Assembly (NCBI RefSeq): GCF_037042905.1 | Contig: NC_087252.1 | Coordinates: 23,701,701 to 23,765,700 of the forward strand | Length of the DNA: 64,000 nt | Source: Lytechinus pictus | Taxonomy: Eukaryota; Echinodermata; Echinoidea; Temnopleuroida; Toxopneustidae | Reading direction: 5' to 3' | In this document: piece after piece, positions 53,071-63,034 of the stretch | Numbering within the stretch: position 1 is the stretch's first letter | Layout: each line of letters starts with the position of its first letter | Notes under the pieces: generated by a model | The model's input: only the letters and a program-made list of their open reading frames with translations | Database searches by the model: none | What the model was told of the DNA's origin: nothing | Translations under genes and position numbers: made by a program

Positions 53071-53653
53071 AGGAGAATGAAACCCTTGAAACTAGCTGAA
53101 TCCATATCAAAGAGAAAAATCAAAGAAACTTATTGTTGAAAGTTTGAGGAAGATTGAATGAATAATAAGAAAGTTATGAGCATTTGAATATTGAGATCAC
53201 TAGTGCCATGTAGATCCTCCCATCGGCAATGCGACCAAGATCTGTGATATCACACACGTATAACTCCCTCATTACTTTAGTACTTATTTCACTTATATTC
53301 TCACTTTTATAGAGTCTATCACAAGGTTAGGTGTTTTCTTTATGAGATGACAAGTACAGAGGTTTCACAACATTATATCATTGATGAATCGTTTGTCATA
53401 TGATTAGAATGAGCAAAAAGAGATGTTTTGGGGTATATTTTCAGTGTCCGAATGGGAGAGTTGTACGTGTGTGACATCACAGATCTTGGTCGCATTGCCA
53501 ATGGGAGGATCTCCATAGCATTAGTGATCTCGACATTCAAATGCTCATAACTCTTTTATTGCTAGTCCTATTTTACTCAAAGTTTTGTTGATCTTATTCT
53601 TTGATTTTTCTGCTTTCACAAAAGCTAACTTGCTCCAAGAGTTTCATTCTCCT
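53071..53653. mobile_element. TTAA-type MITE (family B), copy 2
   Basis: Same ends as 32790-33373 (AGGAGAATGAAAC / GTTTCATTCTCCT) in reverse orientation, flanked by TTAA at 53067-53070 and 53654-53657. Confidence 0.88.
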
Positions 53654-53950
53654 TTAATAATAAAGACTTAGACTATGTATGTTTGCATATATGTATCTAG
53701 GAGTCTATGTTGCACATTATCTGCTAACATCTGATGGGTATTTCATGATTGTCAGTGCCGACTATTTCAGTGAAATCATTGCTTTTGATTGGCTGAGAAG
53801 CACTGGCCTCTGACTGTTACTATGGTAACTGTCGGAAAAAGACAACTTGTTAATGCTGACAACTTTCAAAAAGCAGTTCCCAGAACATGTTTAAAAACGC
53901 AAGACAAAGCAAAAAAAAAAATGAAATACAAAATTTTATCCGAGGATTAA

Positions 53951-54537
53951 AGTGATGGTCCGGGCCGAAAATATTTACATCTAAATAATACTTGAGTAAA
54001 ATTCACAGAGCAAAATGATGAAAATTTCATCAAAATAGGATAACAAGAAGTTATTGAATTTTAAAGTTTATCAATATTTTGTGAAAACAGTTGTATGCAC
54101 TTCGTCATGAATATTCATTAGGTGGGCTGATGTCACATCTCCACTTTCCTTTTTTTTATGTTACTAGATGAAATCATAAATGTTTGATTTTTTCATACAC
54201 GTGTAAATGATGCGTCTCCATTGTAATGAAATAAGTTGCGTCAATAACTAATGCACCTAATCAGTTGTCAATCCAATTGTCAATAGTTCTTGGTTAAAAA
54301 TATCTTAATAAACCTAATCTCATATAATAAAATACAAAAGGGCAATTGGGATATGACATCATCAGCCAACCTAATGAATATTCATAAAGACATGCCTAGA
54401 ACTATTTCACCGGAATAATGCAAATCTTTAAAATTCAAAACCTTAATTAGTTATCAAATTTTGATCAAGTTTTCAGCATTTTGCTATGTGAATTTTACTC
54501 TATTTATTGAGATATGTTTCCAGCCTGGACCATCCCT
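53951..54537. mobile_element. TTAA-type MITE (family C)
   Basis: The left AGTGATGGTCCGGGC and right GCCTGGACCATCCCT ends are inverted copies, flanked by TTAA at 53947-53950 and 54538-54541. The subterminal AGAGTAAAATTCACA-like words are also inverted. No ORF. Confidence 0.85.
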
Positions 54538-54834
54538 TTAATTCTACTTCTACGGTACCCCCACACATACTGGTAAGTCAGAGGTAAAAAACAACGAGAA
54601 CCAATTTAATTTCAAAGATAAAAAAATACTTCAGCCTCCAGATTTAAGAAAAAATTCAGGAAATATTATTTTAGTTCAGACTAATTGTGCACGTTTCATT
54701 TCGGAGGTCAATCTGAAATTATACTTCCAGTTTTAAATTCACACCATTTGGTTATGCAAAAGCATGAATTAAAATTGATGGGCATGGGCCCATGTCACTG
54801 GCTAGCCTAGAGGACTCCATGAAGATAATTTTAT

Positions 54835-55890
54835 CATTTTTACATTGTATTTTCATCACGGAGCCTAGACAAGCCTCCTATAAGGTTGCTCGTACAACTG
54901 TGTAAACAAAGATAGATTTCCCTCGGAAATCCACCTTTCCCATAATGATTTTTGGGCAAACATTAAATTTTTACATTTTGTAAGCCTTGATACTCTAAAT
55001 GTGTACAAAGGCTTTAAAAAAATTAATTGTAAAATGTACAAATTGGAAATTTTCTTACAAAAAGGATCACTTGCTTGCAGATCTAGTCCTCACTGCCTCT
55101 GAAGAGTTCACGTGCGACAGGTACATTCCTTTCCCCTACTGGCACACATTCTTTGCTGGTAGATGCGATGTATCTGAGGAATTTTTTTCAAAAACAATGG
55201 AGAGAAAAATAATCAGTACAGTGAACAACAGCGAATAACAAATACGTATATATTACAGTGAATAGCAATACATGTCTACACCTTAGGCGGGCAAGGGTTA
55301 CTACAGAGTGTTGTAAAATTCCATTTGCACTTTAAGAAAAATACACGGGATTGTGAATCAATTTTTACATTGTATTTTCATCACGGAGCCTAGACAAGCC
55401 TCCTATAAGGTTGCTCGTACAACTGTGTAAACAAAGATAGATTTGATTTTTCCTCGGAAATCCACCTTTCCCATAATGATTTTTGGGCAAACATTTAATT
55501 TTTACATTTTGTAAGCCTTGATACTCTAAATGTGTACAAAGGCTTAAAAAAAAATTAATTGTGAAATGTACAAATTGGAAATTTTCTTACAAAAAGGATC
55601 ACTTGCTTGCAGATCTTGTTGTCCTCACTGCCTCTGAAGAGTTCACGTGCGACAGGTACATTCCTTCCCTGTACTGGCACACGTTCTTTGCTGGTAGATG
55701 CGATGTATCTGAAGAATTTTTTTTAAAACAATGGAGAGAAAAATAATCAGTACAGTGAACAGTGAATAAAAATACGTCTATATTACAGTGAATAGCAATA
55801 CATGTCTACACCTAAGGCGGGCAAGGGTTACTACAGAGTGTTGTAAAATTCCATTTGCACATTAAGAAAAATACATGGGATTGTGAATCA
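54835..55890. repeat. Tandem duplication of a roughly 525-bp segment containing the YIASTSK module
   Basis: Copy 1 (about 54835-55357) and copy 2 (about 55358-55890) match from TACATTGTATTTTCATCACG through GATTGTGAATCA with few differences. A more diverged third copy of the exon part and its downstream flank is at 52667-53035. In copy 1 the exon frame stops early (SED then TAG). In copy 2 it runs on to ICKQVILF. Confidence 0.8.
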
Positions 55891-56375
55891 ATGATTCAAC
55901 TATAATGATAAACAGCACATCATCATATTTATTTAAAAAAATGAGTAAGTTCACTTGGTCTTGGGAATACTTCTGAAATCAATGTCGCAGAGATCAGTCC
56001 TTCATGTTTATAATTCCATGGAGCTCAATAAATGGCTCTCCTTATGCCTCCGAATTTGCTTTCCTAGACACACTCAATTTTATAAAATGCTCAATTGTTG
56101 TAGATTGTTATTAAAATTGTAAATGCAACAGCTGTGTAGCTATTAATTAATCTGTGGTGAAACTAGGCTTGGGTCATGTACAAAAATATCGCGCTCCTCA
56201 AAAAAAAAATTATAAGTAGGGTGTCCGAACTCATATTAGGCCTAAAAAAAGTGCTAGAATTTCATATTTTACATCTTTAAAACCATTAAATCACCATCTC
56301 TTTTCCATAATTCTCATAATAGAAGATACACAAAGACCCCAAAAGAAAACTTGACATCTGAATTACCTAACTTAC

Positions 56376-56542
56376 AGCCTCCTCATATGGAGGGCAGCAA
56401 CAAAGTATTCGGATCTCTACTCCTGGCGGTTCTGAGCTGGGCCTTCCTCTGGAAACTACCGGTACCCCAGGTCATGTTCACTGACTTCATCTCCTCCTCG
56501 AGGCTCAGTATGACTCCAGGTGGTTTTGGGTCTCCCTCTCTC
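56376..56542 (-). CDS. Putative exon 2 of a small gene inside the 12.5-kb unit
   Basis: The acceptor is GTGTATTTCAG before 56542 and the strong donor is GGCT|GTAAGT after 56376. All three frames contain stops, so at most part of it is coding. An ATG at 56386-56384 gives ATG AGG AGG CT and would join in phase to any of the YIASTSK exons. A second frame starting MKSVNMTWGTGSFQRKAQLR is 35 codons long and ends within the exon. Unrecognised; it could equally be a non-coding RNA exon. Confidence 0.4.
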
Positions 56543-56929
56543 CTGAAATACACAGTCAAAAAGTGATAAACAGCTATTCATGAAAAAATCAGACTCTTAA
56601 AATGGTGGAAAAAATAATGAATTTCGATTTTCGGCATTTCAAAATCTCATCAAAATCCTCAAATCGTGTGTAAAGTGATTGGTGCGCAGACACGAGGCGC
56701 TGGCCACTATCATAATGTTAAATCTGAAATTGAATTGAAAATCATAACTGGCTGAGTCTCAGATTTTTTCCAAGACCAAGAAAATCAGTTTCACATTCGA
56801 TCACATATCTCTCTCATTTACTTATAACAATATATGGAACAATATCAACTGAAAGATTTTGTGAAATAAAAAGAAATTCATGTTAAATCTTAACACAAAT
56901 CGTAAGGTCAATATGATGTATGTGCGCAG

Positions 56930-57420
56930 ACTTGCACCGGCATGGCAGCCACACATCCACGCCCGGCTAGTCGCGGCCGGCAGGCAGCGCTGAGGGGCAG
57001 TAACAGGATGTCCTGACGAACTCTAACGTTACAGCTAGCCCCGCAGCTAGCTGCGAGCCGCGTCATTTAACAAACTACGAAAAGAAAATCATAGAAAATT
57101 GTTAACTTACCTGTAGAGCCTACTGCGAATGTCTTAGCTTTCAAGTCATTGTCCAAATCTGGTCCGTGTGATTTCAGTGGTTGAATTATTATTAAAACGG
57201 CCTTCTTTATCCTTCTTTATCGCACTAGCACTCGATAAAAGTGCGGTGCAAATTAACGGCGCGGCGAAGATGGCTCTTTCAAATTCAAATTAGATTGGCG
57301 GTTTGCGTTTGGAATTGGCGGCGCTGGTTAATTTGCATAATTATACGGACGATAGCGATCAGTGGCACTCAGTGCGCATGCGCAGGCCCGCCCGCGCCCG
57401 GTGATTGAAGGAAGATCTGC
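56930..57420. promoter_or_regulatory. GC-rich promoter-like region (minus-strand direction)
   Basis: CpG density rises sharply here compared with the AT-rich surroundings. A perfect NRF-1/P3A2-type palindrome TGCGCATGCGCA sits at 57373-57384. CCAAT boxes on the minus strand are at 57318-57314 and 57298-57294. A candidate first exon ends at a strong donor (ACAG|GTAAGT) after 57111. The order NRF-1, CCAAT, CCAAT, exon 1, donor is what a TATA-less promoter on the minus strand would show. Confidence 0.6.
57111..57290 (-). other. Putative non-coding first exon
   Basis: Lies just downstream of the CCAAT boxes on the minus strand and ends CTCTACAG|GTAAGTTAAC. No in-frame ATG opens a frame that survives into the next exon, so it would be 5-prime UTR. 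The start is estimated. Confidence 0.45.
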
Positions 57421-58740
57421 TGAGTCAGGAATAATGAAGGGGGGGGGGGGGGTCTAAAGCAAGAAAGAGGTTTTAAAATAGATATACGAACTTCTTAACA
57501 TAAAAATTTCTTCTTGTTTGGTTTTGGTTGGCAACCAGTCAAGAAATGACGATTTTTGCCTCTGTTTTTGGAGCTTTTTTTTTTCTTTGAAAGTTTAAGA
57601 ATGAATTAGCTTAATATTTGTTCTTTATTTCTATTTTATTTATTTTCTTTTTCTTTGAAAGATAAAGATAGCCTTGCTTAACATGGCAAGGTTGTAAACT
57701 AGCAATAAATATGCGCGTTATAAATAGAAAAAAATAGCTATTCTATTCACCTTCAAAAATATTTTTAAAATATCAGTGAGTTAAAAAAAGAAAAATACAT
57801 TAATTTTTATATGATTTGTAAAAATAGTGTAAAATAGTCCTCTTTAACTTAAATTAGAAAAAAGGGATTAAATAGGAAGAAATTTTTTTCTCGCAACAAA
57901 TATCTAGGATAACAATTTTTTTAATGTAAACTAGAAAATTTCACTGAGAATAACATGTTTCGATTTAAGTTATATGGTAATATCGAACCACATACTTTAA
58001 TGAAACTTTTCAAGGTGGAAATATTAAAATTAACATAAAGAATAATTAAGTTAGTTATTATGTAGATATTTTTTTCCTCTTATCCTCAATCGAGCTGTGT
58101 ATAGGATGGATAAATGCATGGCATTTATTGTGGTAAAAGGCTGAATTACATGAATTTGTACAGAGCAAAATTTCAGTAAACAAATAAGCAACAAAAAAAT
58201 AACAAAGTATACTAATGTATAATATTGGAAAGGGGATACAAAAAGAAAAGTATACAGGGAGGGGGGGGGGGGAGTAATGTCAAAAGCAGGAACGGACAAA
58301 TGTTGGGAGTAGGCTAAATGTATATACCTTTAACATAATGAACATTTTCACATAAATATATATTTAACCAATGTTGAATGAATAACAATACATGTAGATT
58401 AAAGAGTGGATTGTATGAAATAATACTTGCTTTTTTTAAAGAAAAGTAACGCTTTGTTGATGGTAACAATAATAATAGTTATAGGAAACACATTCATGAA
58501 TGATAATCATAAAGAATTATCTCAAAAGGAATTAAAAACAAAGATAAGAGGACTTTGAAGTAATATGATCTGTACAAAAAATATAAATATTAATGTAAAG
58601 TGGGTTACAGCTATATTGAGCCAGTGACTTGTCGGATAAGAAATTTGAATGATTACTGCAGATATCAACAATTACAAAAATATTTCAAAAGTCAGTTACA
58701 GTTTAAGAGAAGCGACAAATAAAACAACAAAGGTATGAAA
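57421..58740. other. AT-rich stretch, no gene seen
   Basis: Poly-G at 57437-57452 and near 58260, otherwise A/T-rich with no recognised repeat. Confidence 0.45.
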
Positions 58741-58750
58741 ACATAGTTCT

Positions 58751-58754
<4 letters not shown>

Positions 58755-58781
<27 letters not shown>

Positions 58782-58867
58782 AACTCTGTTGGAAATAAGT
58801 ACAATGCATTACCACTATGCCTCTTATATACATATATATATATGTATATATTATATATGTATATACG
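58755..58867. repeat. (TA)n microsatellite
   Basis: Two TATATA runs (58757-58781 and 58830-58867) separated by about 50 bp. Confidence 0.85.
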
Positions 58868-58879
58868 GGTTCTTACTAG

Positions 58880-60100
58880 AATCAACTGGTAAGTCCTATT
58901 GGTTCTAACTGGTATCATTTGGTTTGATATTCCAGTATGGTTAATGGGTTTCAAGTGGGTTATGGGTGGCCTATGGGTTTCAACTGGTATAATCTGTTCC
59001 AGTTTGGTTTATGGGTTTTAACTGAAATCAGCTGGTAGATATATACTGGTAATGCCTATTGGTTCTAACTGGTATCAATTGGTTTGATATTCCAGTATGG
59101 TAAATGGGTTTCAAGTGGGTTATGGGAGGTCTATGGGTTCCAACTGGTAAAATATGTCCCAATTTAATTGATTTATGGGTTTTGACTGGAATCAACTGGT
59201 AGTATACCAGTAATGTATGTTGATTTTAACTGGTATCAATTGGTTTGATATTCCAGTATGGTTAATGGGTTTCAAGTGGGTTATGGGAGGTCTATGGGTT
59301 CCAACTGGTAAAATATGTTCCAGTTTGGTTTATGGGTTTTAACTGGAATCAACTGGTAGTATACCAGTAATGTATGCTGGTTTAACTGGTATCAATTGGT
59401 TTGAAATTCCAGTATGGTTAATGGGTTTCAAGTGGGTTATGGGAGGTCTATGGGTTCCAACTGGTATAATCTGCTCCAGTATGGTTTATGGCTTTTAACT
59501 GGAATCAGCTGGTAGATATGCCAGTAATGCCTATATTGGTTCTAACTGGTATCCATTGGTTTGATATTCCAGTATGGTTAATGGGTTTCAAGTGGGGTTA
59601 TGGGAGGTCTATGGGTTCCAACTGGAACACTCTGATCCAGTTTGGTTTATTGGTTTTAACTGGAATCAACTGGTAGGTATACCAGTAATGCATGTTGGTT
59701 CTAACTGGTATCAATTGGTTTAATGATATACCAGTATGGTTTATGGGTTTAAGGTGGCATTAACTGGTATATACACCTATTGGGTTTCTATGGGTTCCAA
59801 CTGGCATCAAATGGTCCAGTTTGGCTAATGGGTTTTAAACTGGAATCTATTGGTAGATAAACCAGAAAGGCCTATTGGTTTTAACTGGTATTAACTGGTG
59901 TACTAATTTATACCAGTATAGTTAATTGGTTTCAACTGGAATAAACTTGTATGTTTTCAGCATGTCCAGTTGGGACAATGGGTTTCAACTGGAATATACT
60001 GGCATGGTGGGAGTTTACCAGTTGTGCCAATTGGTTTCAACTGGTACCAGTTGACTCCAGTTGAAACCAGTTAAAATTTCAACTGGTTTCAACTGGTTTT
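58880..60100. repeat. ACTGG/CCAGT subterminal array, right
   Basis: About six copies of a roughly 158-bp unit (TTTGATATTCCAGTATGG, TTAATGGGTTTCAAGTGGG, CTATGGGTTCCAACTGGT, TTTTAACTGGAATCAACTGG), then more degenerate words up to the terminus. CCAGT/ACTGG words continue throughout. Confidence 0.88.
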
Positions 60101-60110
60101 TTTACCTGGG

Positions 60111-60560
60111 ATGGCAACGATGTCTCCGCCCACACCAAAATCAATAGGCGGCTTTGCTTAATTGACCTTCATGCCACATTTGAAGATGATCGGAGAAGAA
60201 ATGCAGCTGGTAGAGCACTCACAAGGACATCTCTACTATTTCCACAAAAACTCTTGTTACCATGGCAACGATGTCTCCGCCCACACCAAAATCAATAGGC
60301 GGCTTTGCCTTACCATAATGGACCTTCATGTCACATTCAAAGATGATCGGAGAAGAAATGCAGCTGGTAGAGCGCTCACAAAACATCTCTTCTATTTCCA
60401 CAAAAACTCCTGTTACCATGGCAACGATGTCTCTGCCCACACCAAAATTAAAAGGCGGCTTTGCGATACCATACTCAACCTTCATGCCAAATTTGCAGAT
60501 GATCGGAAAAGAAATGCAGCTGATAGAGCGCTCACAAGGAAATCTCTGCGGCGGCGGCAG
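60111..60560. repeat. Right part of 146-bp satellite array
   Basis: Three units of ATGGCAACGATGTCTCCGCC, AATAGGCGGCTTTGC, AAGAAATGCAGCTGGTAGAG, ATTTCCACAAAAACTC, continuing the array broken at 47635. The small frame through them (60162-60665) is not considered a gene. Confidence 0.82.
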
Positions 60561-60700
60561 ACGCGGCGCGACGAGGCCAAATCCATAGTATCCTCCGAAC
60601 TCTGTTCGGGGGATACAATAATGTGCCTCAGAATAGAATACTTCTGGATAGATGGCGCTATATAAATGCCTATTATTATTTTATTGTTATTAAAGTAAAA
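60561..60700 (+). repeat. GTATCC..GGGGGATAC inverted pair and CR1-like tail
   Basis: AGTATCCTCCGAACTCTGTTC then GGGGGATAC forms a small hairpin, followed by GATGGCGCTATATAAATGCC and an ATT repeat, the 3-prime signature of CR1/L2 elements. Confidence 0.5.
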
Positions 60701-60941
60701 CTAATCATAAATCACTGTTACATAATAATGAATAAGATTTTTTTATAAAAATCAATCAATTACAAATAAGTTTAAGAGTGAGAATTTTCCTGACAATGCC
60801 CAAATACTATAGCAGCTCTTACTGATTGCCATTATACATTCTACGCACAACAGAGCTACATGTACTAATAACAATATCAATATACTTTTGGACAAATTGC
60901 TGTCATCATATCAAATCTTTAATGAATTATCATTTTTTTAC

Positions 60942-61038
60942 CTGCACATAGTAGTAGAGAGGGTAGCCGGGTCCATAGTTATAGACAACCATGAAGTCAG
61001 GCACATCATCATCATTATAGAAACCAGCAGCTGGGGTA
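60942..61038 (-). CDS. FG-GAP gene exon (97 bp)
   Basis: The acceptor is CTTTCAG before 61038; the donor is CAG|GTAAAA after 60942. Encodes TPAAGFYNDDDVPDFMVVYN then YGPGYPLYYYVQ. NDDDVPDF is an FG-GAP-like, possibly Ca2+-binding loop. Phase 2 to 0. Confidence 0.88.
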
Positions 61039-61810
61039 CTGAAAGAATTAAATATAAAGAGTTAATGACATATTGTACAATGTAGACTTATATTATTTTT
61101 GCAGTGAGCGACAGGGAGCATGTCCTTTCAAATAGCCGAGATCATTTTGTGAGTGGTAAATACCACACATGCTTCAACGCTACGGAAGGCACTAGATATT
61201 GCTTTCTTAATTTTGTGTCTCATCAATTTTATCTATTTGTGGCTTAAACAGAAGAGATACGATTAATCTTGTAATCTATATCTCTCATAGTTCTCGACAC
61301 CTATGTACCTATGTAGGTAACAATTTATTTACTGAAGATGTACACTTGATTTGGGAGATTGCTTGTATCTCTACGTGTTTCACGGCAGTAGATTTTCTTA
61401 TTCTTGTACAAAGTAGCTCAATACTAGCCTGTTTTTTTCAGCACAAAAAAAATGCGGTGTCATGCAGGGATGATCCTTGGATAAATTTCTACACACTTTA
61501 ACCAACATATTTAATAAACAAATACCATTACCAATCCATGTGCAATTTGCAACTCTCCACCTACGTAAAGCAAATCGCTAACCAGTAGGAAGAATGTGAT
61601 TTAAAGCTGAAGAACCTGATCAGACGGTAGACATGTTGAAGCCTGTCTCATAGTATGCACCAATTACAAACATTGTATTAAGCTATATACATAAACAATA
61701 CATACTATTGATATTACTTACATTCTGTTGTTTAAATTGATGTCTTTGTAAATGCTGAAATCTTGTTCTACACCTATTTCACACACTATGCAACATTTCC
61801 AAGCTCTTAC
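61039..61810. other. Intron of FG-GAP gene
   Basis: No repeat or gene recognised. Confidence 0.5.
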
Positions 61811-61992
61811 CTGTATGATTCTGAAGAAGGCATGGAATAATTCCAAAGCTGTTCATATGTCTGACCATTGAACGCTATAACGGTTGAATTGAACATGGAC
61901 ATGACAATGTCTTTGACCCTATCGCCAGTGAGGTCAACAAGGACAGGGGGCGTCATCACACCCTTGAAGGGGTCAGTATAGATGACCTTTGC
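61811..61992 (-). CDS. FG-GAP gene exon (182 bp)
   Basis: The acceptor is CCCTCAAAAG before 61992; the donor is ACAG|GTAAGA after 61811. Encodes AKVIYTDPFKGVMTPPVLVD then LTGDRVKDIVMSMFNSTVIA and FNGQTYEQLWNYSMPSSESY. DLTGDRVKD is the calcium-loop pattern of FG-GAP repeats. Phase 0 to 2. Confidence 0.9.
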
Positions 61993-62917
61993 CTTTTGAG
62001 GGAAGAGAAAGCAGAACAACCAATCGCCACTGAATACTATGATTTGAATATAATTTTACAATGACCACCTGGTTCAAGGAACCAATGGGATTTCAACAGT
62101 CAATGGTTGTCAAAAAAATTCTTAAATTCTCCTAGCAGCTGTCTAAACAAATTCTAGTATTTTCTACCATTTATTCTTTAATTCAACAAAATCTGCTAAA
62201 ACCACATGGTTATTTGAACCCATTTAGGCATTTTTTGCCATTGCGTCTGCAGTTAAAAACTGGCATGAATAGGTAAGTCGAGAATAGCTTTTTTCTTTTT
62301 CAACATTTGTCTGACAGATTGTCAGTTCTAAACCCTATCTACAGTTTTGTTTACCAGAGAAGCATAGATGTCCTACTGATACTATGGTAACAGTTGCATT
62401 ATGACAACTTGTCAGTGCAGGTGGTCTACATGACCATACTTACTTGAAATTATCACCCTGTTTCATTCTTGGTGTTACTTTATGTTTTGACTTCCTACTA
62501 GTAATTATATGATATTAGCATATGTGGAACAAAGTAAATTCACCTTTTAATACATCAAACAATTCATTGACTATATGCCCCTTTTGTCTCCTTGTTTCTA
62601 GTGTTGCTATAGCTTGTCTGTGGTCTATATTATGGTTGTTCCACTTAATATGTTTGTCATTTAACCTCCGACGAAGATTCTGCTAGGATCGAAAGCTTAG
62701 GCCCCTATTGACTTTCTTATGTTCATATTGTTAAAATTACCACATGCAGGCAAGGATAAGAAAAGTATACATGGAAATTATTCAGTACTCAAAAATACAA
62801 AGTTGAGAGTCTACGTATTGTAAATTAGGAGTGGATTATTTTTTTTACTTCAGGATAATTACTACAAGATATTGCCCTTCAAGATAATCATACTTGTAGA
62901 TATCATAATTAACATAC
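61993..62917. other. Intron of FG-GAP gene with a hammerhead-like fragment
   Basis: AT-rich. Contains CCTCCGACGAAGATTCTGC then TAGGATCGAAAGCTTAGGCC at about 62664-62702, discussed in the findings. Confidence 0.5.
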
Positions 62918-63034
62918 CTGTGTCATGTTACAAATAATGATGTCATCGAGAGGTATAGCCCACAGGGAGCCTCCCACTGTCTCTCCCCCAGTTCCGAATA
63001 GAACCATGGCTTTCCCACCATGCTGGTAAAAAAT
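62918..63034 (-). CDS. FG-GAP gene exon (117 bp), most 5-prime exon in window
   Basis: The acceptor is CTTTTGTAG before 63034; the donor is ACAG|GTATGT after 62918. Encodes IFYQHGGKAMVLFGTGGETV then GGSLWAIPLDDIIICNMTQ. GGSLWAIPL resembles a beta-propeller blade strand; NMT is a glycosylation sequon. Phase 0 to 0. Confidence 0.85.

Larger units (their letters stand above)
47636..60110. mobile_element. 12.5-kb TIR unit inserted in satellite array, with internal promoter and exon-like sequence
   Basis: The left end CCCAGGTCAAAAAAACAGTT is mirrored by AACTGGTTTTTTTACCTGGG at the right. Both satellite halves break at the same word, ACC-AT / AT-GGC, giving a 2-bp AT duplication. Similarity continues inward (CCAGTTGATTCCAGTT against the inverse of AACTGGAGTCAACTGG). 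Subterminal ACTGG/CCAGT arrays occur at both ends (51415-52010 and 58880-60100). The unit holds a 3.75-kb palindrome, two TTAA MITEs, a triplicated segment and a promoter/exon-like region. No transposase was found. It could be one large non-autonomous transposon that captured host DNA. Confidence 0.65.
40881..63034 (-). other. FG-GAP (beta-propeller) protein gene, nine 3-prime exons resolved (673 residues)
   Basis: Exons on the minus strand: 63034-62918, 61992-61811, 61038-60942, 46824-46638, 45919-45794, 45088-44859, 44253-43504, 42620-42548 and 41140-40881. All borders are GT-AG and all phases agree, which strongly supports the model. The encoded C-terminal 673 residues begin inside FG-GAP-like repeats (VDLTGDRVKDIV; FYNDDDVPDFMV), continue through LDGRNGQPLL and EGYGNDAFFYW blocks and an acidic low-complexity region, and end in a conserved cysteine-bearing segment (MTVYRLRLSCDCG...CAKILPFHQQEW). 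From memory, insect proteins share the same order of blocks. I assign no symbol. The product is likely a secreted or membrane-anchored protein; the N-terminus lies outside the window. Confidence 0.85.

Noticed and set aside
60162-60665. 167-codon plus-strand frame
   Set aside because: Translation of three satellite units; the same residues repeat every 146-bp unit with frame slips.
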